A stretch of 5,487 nt of DNA from Prevotellaceae bacterium (GTDB lineage: Bacteria > Bacteroidota > Bacteroidia > Bacteroidales > UBA932), in assembly GCA_031278495.1 (NCBI GenBank), contig JAITKG010000059.1:1-5487 (forward strand), read 5' to 3'. The notes below the pieces were generated by a model. That model made no database searches, had not been told where the DNA came from, and worked only from the letters and a program-made list of their open reading frames with translations. The position numbers and the translations under genes are program-made. Of this stretch, positions 1 through 5,462 are shown one piece after another (the first letter of the stretch is position 1; every line of letters starts with the position of its first letter).

Positions 1-84
1 CTGCTTAAGACTACCGGGTGGTCGTACTATTCGCATCACAAAGAGAGTTTCTTGTGGGATCAGGATGTGATATTATGCAATTAA
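1..84 (+). CDS. Possible 3' end of an unrecognised gene (partial)
   Basis: Frame 1 is open from the window edge to a TAA at 82-84 and would give the last 27 residues of a protein, rich in aromatic and polar residues and ending WDQDVILCN. The composition looks like protein, and the stretch is less AT-rich than the spacer that follows. I recognise no family, and 27 codons are too few to prove coding. Another plus-strand frame is open as far as a TGA at 68-70, so this could be chance. No clear terminator follows directly; the nearest hairpin is at 229-259. Sequence left of the window would settle it. Confidence 0.3.
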   Translation: MLKTTGWSYYSHHKESFLWDQDVILCN

Positions 85-228
85 AAAAACATCGAAAAAG
101 AAAAATAAACGTATGAACCTAGCCCTTAATTAGGCGTTTCCACCCAAATGCCACTTTCGTTGCGCCGTGTTCCCGTTGGGGTTTCATCGTGCAACCATGA
201 AGAAATAAAAATGTTCTCGACATAGGTA

Positions 229-259
229 AAACAGGGGAAAATAAATATAGCCCCTGTTT
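229..259. terminator. Perfect 9-bp inverted repeat, possible weak bidirectional terminator
   Basis: AAACAGGGG (229-237) and CCCCTGTTT (251-259) are exact reverse complements around a 13-base AT-rich loop. The stem has five G:C pairs and ends in A:T pairs, so the trailing T run is only three or four bases on either strand. It could end transcription from the possible upstream gene, or from the minus strand, where TTTT follows the stem. A regulatory hairpin or protein-binding site would look the same. Confidence 0.4.
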
Positions 260-310
260 CTGCCGTTCAATACAAGACATTACAAAGATGCGGTAAAAAT
301 TATTATTTAG

Positions 311-326
311 ATAATCAATTGATTAT
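311..326. promoter_or_regulatory. Perfect 16-bp palindrome, candidate operator
   Basis: ATAATCAATTGATTAT is its own reverse complement over all 16 bases and lies about 45 bp upstream of the -7 element of the receptor gene, centred near -67 from the inferred start of transcription. A dimeric transcription factor could bind a site of this size and position. Because the local DNA is very AT-rich, part of the symmetry could be chance. No regulator gene is present in the window to pair with it. Confidence 0.35.
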
Positions 327-371
327 GATTTTTTATTATACTATGCTATACACAATATTGATTTTTTTATA

Positions 372-379
372 TATCTTTG
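372..379 (+). promoter_or_regulatory. Bacteroidetes-type -7 element of the receptor gene
   Basis: TATCTTTG matches the TAnnTTTG consensus at every fixed position and lies 35 bases before the ATG at 415, placing the transcript start near 385 and giving a roughly 30-base A-rich leader. I see no good TTTG -33 box at the expected spacing (about 349-353), so this would be a weak or activator-dependent promoter. That fits with the palindrome upstream. Confidence 0.5.
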
Positions 380-414
380 CATCGCTAATTAAAAATGATT
401 AAAATCTACTAAAG

Positions 415-2844
415 ATGCGAACTTTTTTTATTTTTGTGTGTTTACTGGCGGCGTTTGCCGGCGCAGCCTTCGCTTCGCCCGCCCCAAAAGGCAAGGGAAC
501 AATCAACGGGAAAATTATTGATAAACGCTCGGGCGCGGCGCTGGAATTTGCGACCGTGAGCCTGCTCGATACCGCCAGGAAAGTCATAGCGGGCAGCGTA
601 ACCCATGCCAACGGCGAATTTACGTTAGCCAATGTAGCGGTCGGGCAGTACACGTTGAAAGTGTCGTTTCTCGGGTATGCCGGCACAGAGCGGGCAATAG
701 CCGTGCCGGACGAAAAGGAAACAGTGGAAGCCGGGCAGATAGAACTGGAAGCCGAAGCGCAAACGCTCGGGGAAGCGGTAGTAACTTCCCGCCGCCCGCT
801 GGTTGAGCGGCAAATTGACAAATTGGTGGTAACGGTCGCCAACAGCGTTATGGCGCAAAACAGCACGGCGTTGGAAGTATTGCGCAAAGCGCCCGGACTG
901 GCGATAGACAAAGACGGCAACATCACGCTAAACGGGCAAAGCGTGGCGGTGTGGGTAGACAACCGCCCAACGCACCTGAGCGGGCAGGAATTAGCCGCCC
1001 TGCTCGAAGGCACGGAAGGCTCGTCGATTGACCGCATTGAAATCATCGACCAGCCGTCAAGCAAGTACGACGCGGAAGGCAGCGGCGGTATTGTAAATAT
1101 TATTACGAAGAAAAATTTCCTGAAAGGTTTCAACGGCTCGCTGCGCACGGGCTACACGCAATACCTCGAAAATGAATTTTTCTATGGCGCTAACGGCTCG
1201 CTGAACCTCAACTACCGCACCGATTTAATCAATGCCTACGTAAACATGAGTTCGCGCGACGGCAAAGGATATAACTGGATAGCGGAAATGACAACAGCGC
1301 CCGGAAATTATTACCGGCAGTCGGAAGGGCAAGCCAATGATCGCGGCTTCAACCAAAATATAAAAACCGGCATTGATTTTTTTATTGACAAAAAAAATAT
1401 CGTCGGCGTCATCGGAAACTTTGCACTGCATAACGGGAACGACAGCGAGCAGGGAAACACGCTGGAAAATAACAACGGCGCGGTTACTGCGTCTACCCTT
1501 GCCGGAAATTCCAAAAGCCGCTCCCGTAACGGCTCCGCCAACCTGAACTACTCCCATTACTTTGACGAAAAAGGACATGAATTGACCATGAACGCCGATT
1601 ACCTGCGTTATACCAGCACGCCGGAACAGCGGACGAATACCGTTTTTACGTTTTCTTCCGCGCCACCTAAAGCCGATTCGGCGGACGCTTACACCAACCG
1701 CTCTTCGCAGTACGTTACCGTGCTGTCGGCAAAAGCCGATTATGCCTTGCCGGTGGGGGAAAACATGAAGCTGGAAGCCGGCGGGAAAATCGCGTTCAGC
1801 ACAACCGACAACGAAATTATCCGCAACGACTCGACCGCCGCCGGGTGGATAAAAAATACCAACCTAAGCAACGAATTTACATACCGCGAGACCATCGGGG
1901 CATTGTATGCCTCGTATGGTTGGAAAATTAACGGGCAGTGGAACGTCAAAGGCGGCGTCCGTTGGGAACACACCGCTTCCGAAGGGCAGTGGCGGTCGGC
2001 AGGCAGCGTGACTACCCGCACGTACGATAATTTCTTCCCGACGCTATTTGTGGGATATAACCCCTCAAACAAGCATAACTTCAGTTTTTCTTACACGCGC
2101 CGCATCCGCCGCCCGAATTACTGGCAGTTGAACCCGTTCAGGCGGTATATCAGCTCGTACTTGTATATTGAAGGCAACCCCGAATTAAGCCCCGAATATT
2201 CGCACCGGTTCAGCCTTTCCTATACGGGTTTTCAGGTACTCAACACCAGCATTATGTATTATTTCACCAACAACGAGATTATCCGGTTACCGACATTCGA
2301 TCCGGAAACGCATGCCAGCGGCTACAAGCAGGGGAATTTTGGGCAATGGACAATGACCGGTGCATGGATAGGGCTTTCGGAGCTGCCGCTCACACCGTGG
2401 TGGAGCCTTACGGTAAACGTTTCCGGTATATACATAAACAACGAAGACGCCGGTTTCAGCAGCCATGCTTTTACTGTGCAGGGTTACGGAAGCACGACAT
2501 TTTTATTAGGCAAAACATGGAAAGCCGAAGTGGAATACAACCTGCAAACGCCGCTGTCAATGGGATATTTTAATATGAAAACCAGCAGTAACCTCACCGC
2601 CGGCGTGCAAAAAACTTTTTGGAACAATAAAGGCAGCCTGTCGCTGTACGTGAACGATATTTTTGCCACCAACAAAGAAGACCTCACCACTGTCAGGGAC
2701 GGCGTTGCCAGAGATTTACGGCAACGCCATGACAGCCGTTCCGTCCGCGCGTCGTTTTCGTACCGGTTTGGCAACGCCGGAAAACCGGCAAGGCAACGCA
2801 ACGTCGGGCAACAGGAAGAAGCCGAACGGCTGGGCGGAAATTGA
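415..2844 (+). CDS. TonB-dependent-receptor-like outer-membrane beta-barrel protein
   Basis: This 809-residue protein has a signal peptide (residues 1-20, hydrophobic core then AFA before S21). A carboxypeptidase-regulatory-like domain follows at about 28-100 (GTINGKIIDKRSG through VSFLGY). A plug-like region covers about 118-235, with an IEIIDQPSSKYDAEG stretch and GGIVNIITKK, hallmarks of Bacteroidota outer-membrane beta-barrel receptors. The rest is alternating aromatic/polar barrel strands ending in SFSYRFG near residue 786, then a charged tail ending RLGGN that I recall as usual for this family. Length is normal and the gene looks intact. The ATG at 415 fits the -7 element and starts the signal peptide directly. 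The substrate is unknown: no SusD-like partner, anti-sigma factor or sigma factor lies nearby, and I see no clear TonB box. It stands alone and converges on the gldE group. The family is sure; transport function is inferred. Confidence 0.93.
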   Translation: MRTFFIFVCLLAAFAGAAFASPAPKGKGTINGKIIDKRSGAALEFATVSLLDTARKVIAGSVTHANGEFTLANVAVGQYTLKVSFLGYAGTERAIAVPDEKETVEAGQIELEAEAQTLGEAVVTSRRPLVERQIDKLVVTVANSVMAQNSTALEVLRKAPGLAIDKDGNITLNGQSVAVWVDNRPTHLSGQELAALLEGTEGSSIDRIEIIDQPSSKYDAEGSGGIVNIITKKNFLKGFNGSLRTGYTQYLENEFFYGANGSLNLNYRTDLINAYVNMSSRDGKGYNWIAEMTTAPGNYYRQSEGQANDRGFNQNIKTGIDFFIDKKNIVGVIGNFALHNGNDSEQGNTLENNNGAVTASTLAGNSKSRSRNGSANLNYSHYFDEKGHELTMNADYLRYTSTPEQRTNTVFTFSSAPPKADSADAYTNRSSQYVTVLSAKADYALPVGENMKLEAGGKIAFSTTDNEIIRNDSTAAGWIKNTNLSNEFTYRETIGALYASYGWKINGQWNVKGGVRWEHTASEGQWRSAGSVTTRTYDNFFPTLFVGYNPSNKHNFSFSYTRRIRRPNYWQLNPFRRYISSYLYIEGNPELSPEYSHRFSLSYTGFQVLNTSIMYYFTNNEIIRLPTFDPETHASGYKQGNFGQWTMTGAWIGLSELPLTPWWSLTVNVSGIYINNEDAGFSSHAFTVQGYGSTTFLLGKTWKAEVEYNLQTPLSMGYFNMKTSSNLTAGVQKTFWNNKGSLSLYVNDIFATNKEDLTTVRDGVARDLRQRHDSRSVRASFSYRFGNAGKPARQRNVGQQEEAERLGGN
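2701..2728 (+). repeat. Perfect GC-rich hairpin inside the receptor coding sequence
   Basis: GGCGTTGCC (2701-2709) and GGCAACGCC (2720-2728) are exact reverse complements around a 10-base loop, within the codons for GVARDLRQR near the end of the barrel. GGCAACGCC occurs again at 2770-2778, giving the left arm a second possible partner. No T-tract follows, so it is not a simple terminator. It may be a structure in the 3' part of the mRNA or a chance product of codon choice. Confidence 0.5.
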
Positions 2845-2871
2845 TTTACAGATTAAGGCTGGCGGCAGCTA

Positions 2872-2964
2872 ATGTGAAGATGTGGAGATGTGGAGATGTG
2901 AAGATGTGAAAATGTGGAGATGTGAAGATGTGAAAATGTGGAGATGTGAAGATGTGGAGATGTG
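2872..2964. repeat. Octamer tandem repeat ATGTGRAR, 11 full units and a partial twelfth
   Basis: ATGTG recurs exactly every 8 bases at 2872, 2880, 2888 and so on to 2960, with the last three bases of each unit being GAG, AAG or AAA. From 2888 the order GAG-AAG-AAA forms a 24-base higher-order unit, present as two exact copies (2888-2911, 2912-2935) and a partial third (2936-2951). Related segments flank the tract: 2857-2876 and 2964-2988 both run GGCTG, then GGCAGC, then TAATGTG. The array begins 28 bases after the receptor stop codon and is noncoding. Slippage plus duplication is the likely origin. Confidence 0.9.
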
Positions 2965-2980
2965 GCTGACGCGGCAGCAG

Positions 2981-3021
2981 CTAATGTGCTAATGTGACTA
3001 ATTGTTTAATGTGACTAATTG
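2981..3021. repeat. CTAATGTG / ACTAATTG octamer-phased repeats
   Basis: CTAATGTG occurs at 2981-2988 and 2989-2996, followed by ACTAATTG (2997-3004), TTTAATGTG (3005-3013) and ACTAATTG (3014-3021). The 15-base string TAATGTGACTAATTG is exactly repeated at 2990-3004 and 3007-3021. Spacing is 8 bases except for one 9-base step, continuing the period of the preceding ATGTGRAR array with another unit sequence. No coding frame is evident. Confidence 0.85.
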
Positions 3022-3037
3022 GGCTGGCGCGCCAGCC
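3022..3037. repeat. Perfect 16-bp GC-rich palindrome
   Basis: GGCTGGCGCGCCAGCC equals its own reverse complement. It sits midway between the convergent stop codons, at the junction of two repeat fields. Its first eight bases also occur at 2857-2864, before the octamer array. It lacks the loop and T-tract of an ordinary intrinsic terminator, so a role in termination is uncertain; cruciform formation or protein binding are alternatives. Confidence 0.6.
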
Positions 3038-3040
3038 TCA

Positions 3041-3072
3041 ATCTGTACATCCGTAAATCTGTAACTCCCTAA
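3041..3072. repeat. Degenerate octamer repeat ATCYGTAM
   Basis: ATCTGTAC (3041-3048), ATCCGTAA (3049-3056) and ATCTGTAA (3057-3064) are three adjacent 8-base units differing at two positions, followed by a more distant CTCCCTAA (3065-3072). This is a third unit family on the same 8-base period within this spacer. It is noncoding. Confidence 0.65.
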
Positions 3073-3075
3073 CTA

Positions 3076-3107
3076 GGGGGCTTCCGCTACGCTCGGAATG
3101 ACGAGCC
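3076..3107. repeat. REP-like GC-rich element with hairpin
   Basis: GGCTTCCG (3079-3086) can pair with CGGAA (3094-3098) and, after a 5-base bulge, AGCC (3104-3107). The core TTCCGCTACGCTCGGAATGA resembles short dispersed intergenic sequences I remember from many bacterial genomes, read on the other strand as TCATTCCGAGCGTAGCGGAA. It lies just downstream of the phosphopantetheinyl transferase stop and could help end that transcript, although no clear T run follows. Confidence 0.45.
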
Positions 3108-3122
3108 TTTGCGTCGGCGGCG

Positions 3123-3755
3123 TCAGGCAATCAACCACACCATCACATGGTCTTCGACAGTTTCGTATGACAGTTCGTAGGCGGTTGTTTCCTGCGCTTT
3201 GTTGGTGTAGGTTGCTTCGAGTTTGCCTTTTTTATGGAGCGTGAATTTTTCTATTTCCAGTTGTGCGGAAAAATCAATCCCGCTTTCGCCGATGTATTTA
3301 TAAAGCGCTTCCTTTGCGCTCCAGATAAGGCATAGCTGTATGTGGCGGTTTTTTTCATTCAGGTAATCCCGTTCTTTTTCGGATAATGCTTTTTTTTCTA
3401 CCGCCGCAAAGTTGCGCAAAGTGTTTTCAATATCTATTCCCACGTGTTCCGTTGGATGGTAAATAATACAGGCAAAACGGGAAGTATGCGAAATGCTGAT
3501 GTCGCCCACTTCGTTTTGCAGGAACGGCCGGCCGTTATCGTAGTACCCAAGATAAATTTTTTTGCCGAAAAGATGTTCAAGCAACAGGTACACTACCAAC
3601 CGTTCCTTGCGGCGTTGCGCATTGGTTATAAAACGCAATTCTTCTTCATCCTTGTGGGGCAACGGGCAAATTTGCCGCAATGCTTCTTCGGTTTCGGTAA
3701 TTTCCCAAACCGCTACCGCACTTCCGTCTTTATATTTTTGGATATTATAAAGCAT
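3123..3755 (-). CDS. Sfp-type 4'-phosphopantetheinyl transferase
   Basis: The 210-residue cytosolic protein has the full signature of the Sfp/Gsp/HetI superfamily: NGRPFL (74-79), SISHT (87-91), VGIDIE (105-110) and WSAKEALYK (145-153). D108, E110 and E149 fit the magnesium-binding acidic residues of the family. Such enzymes move 4'-phosphopantetheine from coenzyme A to a conserved serine of carrier proteins. The length (about 200-230) is typical for single-domain Sfp forms, longer than AcpS. ATG at 3755 is supported by an in-frame TAA seven codons upstream. It is third in the gldE-gldD group, 47 bases after gldD, so probably cotranscribed. The window has no synthase or carrier protein, so the substrate is unknown: it may serve the housekeeping acyl carrier protein if the genome lacks acpS, or a secondary pathway. 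Family call sure; substrate open. Confidence 0.93.
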   Translation of the reverse strand: MLYNIQKYKDGSAVAVWEITETEEALRQICPLPHKDEEELRFITNAQRRKERLVVYLLLEHLFGKKIYLGYYDNGRPFLQNEVGDISISHTSRFACIIYHPTEHVGIDIENTLRNFAAVEKKALSEKERDYLNEKNRHIQLCLIWSAKEALYKYIGESGIDFSAQLEIEKFTLHKKGKLEATYTNKAQETTAYELSYETVEDHVMVWLIA

Positions 3756-3759
3756 CTTG

Positions 3760-3802
3760 TTATTGACTATTTAGTTATTGACGATTGATTATTGACGATT
3801 GG
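3760..3802. repeat. Three tandem 14-15 bp repeats filling the gldD-transferase spacer
   Basis: TTATTGACTATTTAG (3760-3774), TTATTGACGATTGA (3775-3788) and TTATTGACGATTGG (3789-3802) lie head to tail. The last two differ only at the final base. They occupy 43 of the 47 bases between the gldD stop and the transferase ATG, so the transferase leader is made of repeat copies. Copy number changes would alter the distance between the two genes. Confidence 0.85.
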
Positions 3803-4381
3803 CTATTTCCATTTCACCGTTTGCATGAGGTGTTGGATATCGGCGGTTAAAAAAGCAATGGACGGCGACAGGGAATCAGCATTCGGCGTGGACATGAAAT
3901 AGAGCGAACCGCGCAGAAAGTGACGCGTGCTGTCGGTCAGGTAAAATTGTACCGACGACGCCACATCGCCGCCTATTTCATATAAAAATCCGTGAACTTT
4001 TTGCCCGTCGTTACGGAACGGCGTTTCGGTAATCTCGTCGGCTTTTATCACATGGCGGTATACGAAGCTGTAAGTATCATCCAGCAATTCCGGCAAATTT
4101 TCCCGGATACGCTTATAACTTATGTGCACAGTGGCATTGAAAGCGGGCATCCGCAAGTTTATCCAATAAGGTTCGTAGCGGTAGCTCTGCTTGTCGGGGG
4201 CAATGGTAGCGTATGCGGGATAGTCGAAGCTATACGGGTAACCCGGCGAATCGAACCACTGGTAATTTTTGTCCGGAAAGTCCGTACGCAAATAACCGCG
4301 CGGTTTGGGAATCGGCGTACTGCTGTTACAGGCGGTAAGCAACACCATCATGGGTATTATCCATTCTCTAATCCGTTTCAT
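3803..4381 (-). CDS. gldD: GldD, gliding-motility-associated lipoprotein
   Basis: This 192-residue protein starts with a lipoprotein signal peptide: a short basic start, a hydrophobic run and lipobox LTAC with C18 as the lipidated residue, followed by N19. PKPRGYLRTDFP (25-36) is the characteristic opening of mature GldD. The remainder is a soluble envelope domain with aromatic-rich strands, and the length matches the family. GldD is needed for gliding in Flavobacterium johnsoniae, but homologues occur in many non-gliding Bacteroidota, so its presence does not prove motility; its molecular job is not settled. The ATG at 4381 overlaps the end of gldE by 14 bases, which suggests translational coupling, and an AGGAG lies nine bases upstream. 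The gene order gldE-gldD supports the call. Confidence 0.92.
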   Translation of the reverse strand: MKRIREWIIPMMVLLTACNSSTPIPKPRGYLRTDFPDKNYQWFDSPGYPYSFDYPAYATIAPDKQSYRYEPYWINLRMPAFNATVHISYKRIRENLPELLDDTYSFVYRHVIKADEITETPFRNDGQKVHGFLYEIGGDVASSVQFYLTDSTRHFLRGSLYFMSTPNADSLSPSIAFLTADIQHLMQTVKWK

Positions 4382-5405
4382 CTGAAATTTCTCCTACAAT
4401 TTCTTCTAAAATATCTTCGAGCGTAACAATGCCTTCTGTACCGCCATATTCATCTACAACAACCGCCATGTGGATTTTCCGTTGCCGGAATTCTTCCAGC
4501 AGGTCGTTGATTTTTTTGTTTTCCGGCACAAAATAAGCGGGGCGGATAAGCGGCTGCCATGCAAAATCCGCCGCTTCGGTATACAGGTATGGCAGCAGGT
4601 CTTTCACATACAGGACGCCTTTCACCCGGTCGAGCGTCTTGTCGTAAACAGGAAAGCGCGAGTAGCCGCATTCCATCATTTTATTGCGCACGGCAACAAA
4701 ATTCATGTGCACTTCCACCGCATCCACCTTGACGCGCGGACGCATCACCTCATGTACGTCAATGTTTACAAAGCGGACAATGCCTTTTAATATTTTTTTA
4801 TCTTCCGCCGACTGGCTTTCGGTGATGTCCACCGCTTGCGACAGTTCGTCAATAGAAACGTTGCTGCGGATGTTACGGAAATATTTATTCATGCGGTCTG
4901 CCATGTGCGCAAGCAACCGCGAACAGGGCTGCAATAATTTGGCGACCACCTGTAACAGCGGCGTCGTTTTTTTGGTAAACGCCAAGCCATATTGCACGCT
5001 GAACGTTTTTGGCAACACCTCGCCGAAAAGCACCAGCAGGAATGTTACGCATACGGTTTGGATGAGGAAGCCTGTCAACGGCGCAGGATAGGTGACGAAT
5101 TTATTGATAAGGAATGTGGATAACAAAATAATGGCAATGTTTACCAAATTATTTCCTACTAAAATAACGCCTAATAAATGGTCGGATTTTGCCAGGTGCG
5201 CCAACACACGCTGCGCCGCCTTGCTTTCTTCGCGTTTGAGTTTATCAATGTCCTGCGGCGATAATGAGAAATAAGCCGTTTCGGTACCGGAAAAAAAGGC
5301 GGAAAAAAACAATAATACCAGCAGCAAACATGCGTATAACAGGTCGGCGGGAGTGGCTGCCGAAAAGTGGATGTGTAGAAATATCCAACAACTGGGAGGT
5401 TCCAA
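4368..5405 (-). CDS. gldE: GldE, inner-membrane DUF21/CBS-pair protein lacking the C-terminal domain
   Basis: The 345-residue protein begins with a membrane DUF21/CNNM-type domain (about 20-200) carrying SGTETAYFSL, VGNNLVNI and FGEVLPK and about three or four hydrophobic segments. A pair of CBS domains follows (about 215-340), with VMRPR, YSRFPVYD and GTEGIVTLEDILEEIVGE. Homologues normally continue for about 80-100 residues into a CorC/HlyC transporter-associated domain and reach 420-450 residues; this one stops just after the CBS pair, and gldD begins in the same stretch. I see no remnant of the missing domain. The start is TTG: an in-frame TAG lies two codons upstream, and the first internal ATG (about residue 168) would remove the membrane domain. 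GldE is linked genetically to GldD in gliding; related proteins handle magnesium or other cations, so transport is possible but unproven. Confidence 0.9.
   Translation of the reverse strand: MEPPSCWIFLHIHFSAATPADLLYACLLLVLLFFSAFFSGTETAYFSLSPQDIDKLKREESKAAQRVLAHLAKSDHLLGVILVGNNLVNIAIILLSTFLINKFVTYPAPLTGFLIQTVCVTFLLVLFGEVLPKTFSVQYGLAFTKKTTPLLQVVAKLLQPCSRLLAHMADRMNKYFRNIRSNVSIDELSQAVDITESQSAEDKKILKGIVRFVNIDVHEVMRPRVKVDAVEVHMNFVAVRNKMMECGYSRFPVYDKTLDRVKGVLYVKDLLPYLYTEAADFAWQPLIRPAYFVPENKKINDLLEEFRQRKIHMAVVVDEYGGTEGIVTLEDILEEIVGEISDETD
4391..4395 (-). promoter_or_regulatory. Shine-Dalgarno-like AGGAG for gldD inside gldE
   Basis: On the minus strand GTAGGAG lies nine bases before the gldD ATG and falls within the VGE codons near the end of gldE. 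Bacteroidota usually depend little on such sites, but here gldD has no leader of its own, so the site and the overlap together probably allow reinitiation. The codon content of VGE alone could also produce it. Confidence 0.5.
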
Positions 5406-5432
5406 GGTCTAACAATTTTTTGTTAAGCGCTA

Positions 5433-5462
5433 CAAAGGTAATAAAAAGTACCGAATTGCAAA
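5433..5462 (-). promoter_or_regulatory. Bacteroidetes -33/-7 promoter for gldE-gldD-transferase
   Basis: On the minus strand TTTG (5462-5459) is followed after 18 bases by TACCTTTG (5440-5433), a full match to TAnnTTTG. Transcription would start near 5427, leaving a leader of about 20 bases before the TTG start at 5405. That short leader contains a weak 6-bp AT hairpin (5410-5425, TAACAA and TTGTTA around TTTT) directly before the start codon. It supports an independent gldE-led transcript. Confidence 0.65.

Larger units (their letters stand above)
85..371. other. AT-rich intergenic spacer with conserved-looking minus-strand segment
   Basis: No convincing gene fills this stretch. It holds an inverted repeat at 229-259 and a palindrome at 311-326, listed separately. 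Bases 126-266 are open on the minus strand without a normal start codon and would read as a protein-like tail containing HDETPTGTRRNESGIW, ending at a TAA at 128-126. A second minus-strand frame has ATG at 223-221 and runs 34 codons to a TAG at 121-119. Bases 130-200 are distinctly richer in G+C than the AT-rich flanks. It may be the remnant of a gene or mobile element, or a structured noncoding element; I cannot decide. Confidence 0.4.

Noticed and set aside
100..140. Imperfect CCTA/TAGG stem-loop as a terminator or tRNA piece
   Set aside because: The stem is four base pairs with an unpaired bulge and no T-tract, and it lacks tRNA arm geometry.
399..1148. A 249-codon minus-strand open frame opposite the start of the receptor gene
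   Set aside because: It lies wholly opposite well-supported receptor codons, and its translation is serine/threonine/alanine-rich with no recognisable domain, as expected of the antisense of GC-rich coding sequence.
1740..2072. Minus-strand open frame of 110 codons opposite the barrel region
   Set aside because: Antisense shadow of the receptor gene with no promoter, no start context and no domain signal.
415..2844. Receptor as a SusC-type glycan transporter of a polysaccharide locus
   Set aside because: No SusD-like partner or glycoside hydrolase is nearby, and the barrel resembles the shorter outer-membrane beta-barrel family, not the roughly 1000-residue SusC type.
2872..2964. Octamer array as a CRISPR array
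   Set aside because: Units are directly adjacent with no unique spacers, and 8 bases is far below CRISPR repeat length.
3444..3788. Plus-strand open frame opposite the phosphopantetheinyl transferase
   Set aside because: The opposite strand carries every catalytic motif of a known enzyme family; this frame carries no family signal and runs out through the tandem repeats.
3760..3802. Tandem repeats as phage attachment site or integron element
   Set aside because: No integrase, no tRNA gene and no inserted DNA are present; the units are simple direct repeats in an operon spacer.
3992..4426. Plus-strand open frame of 144 codons opposite gldD and the end of gldE
   Set aside because: It spans two genes on the opposite strand and shows no domain or signal peptide.
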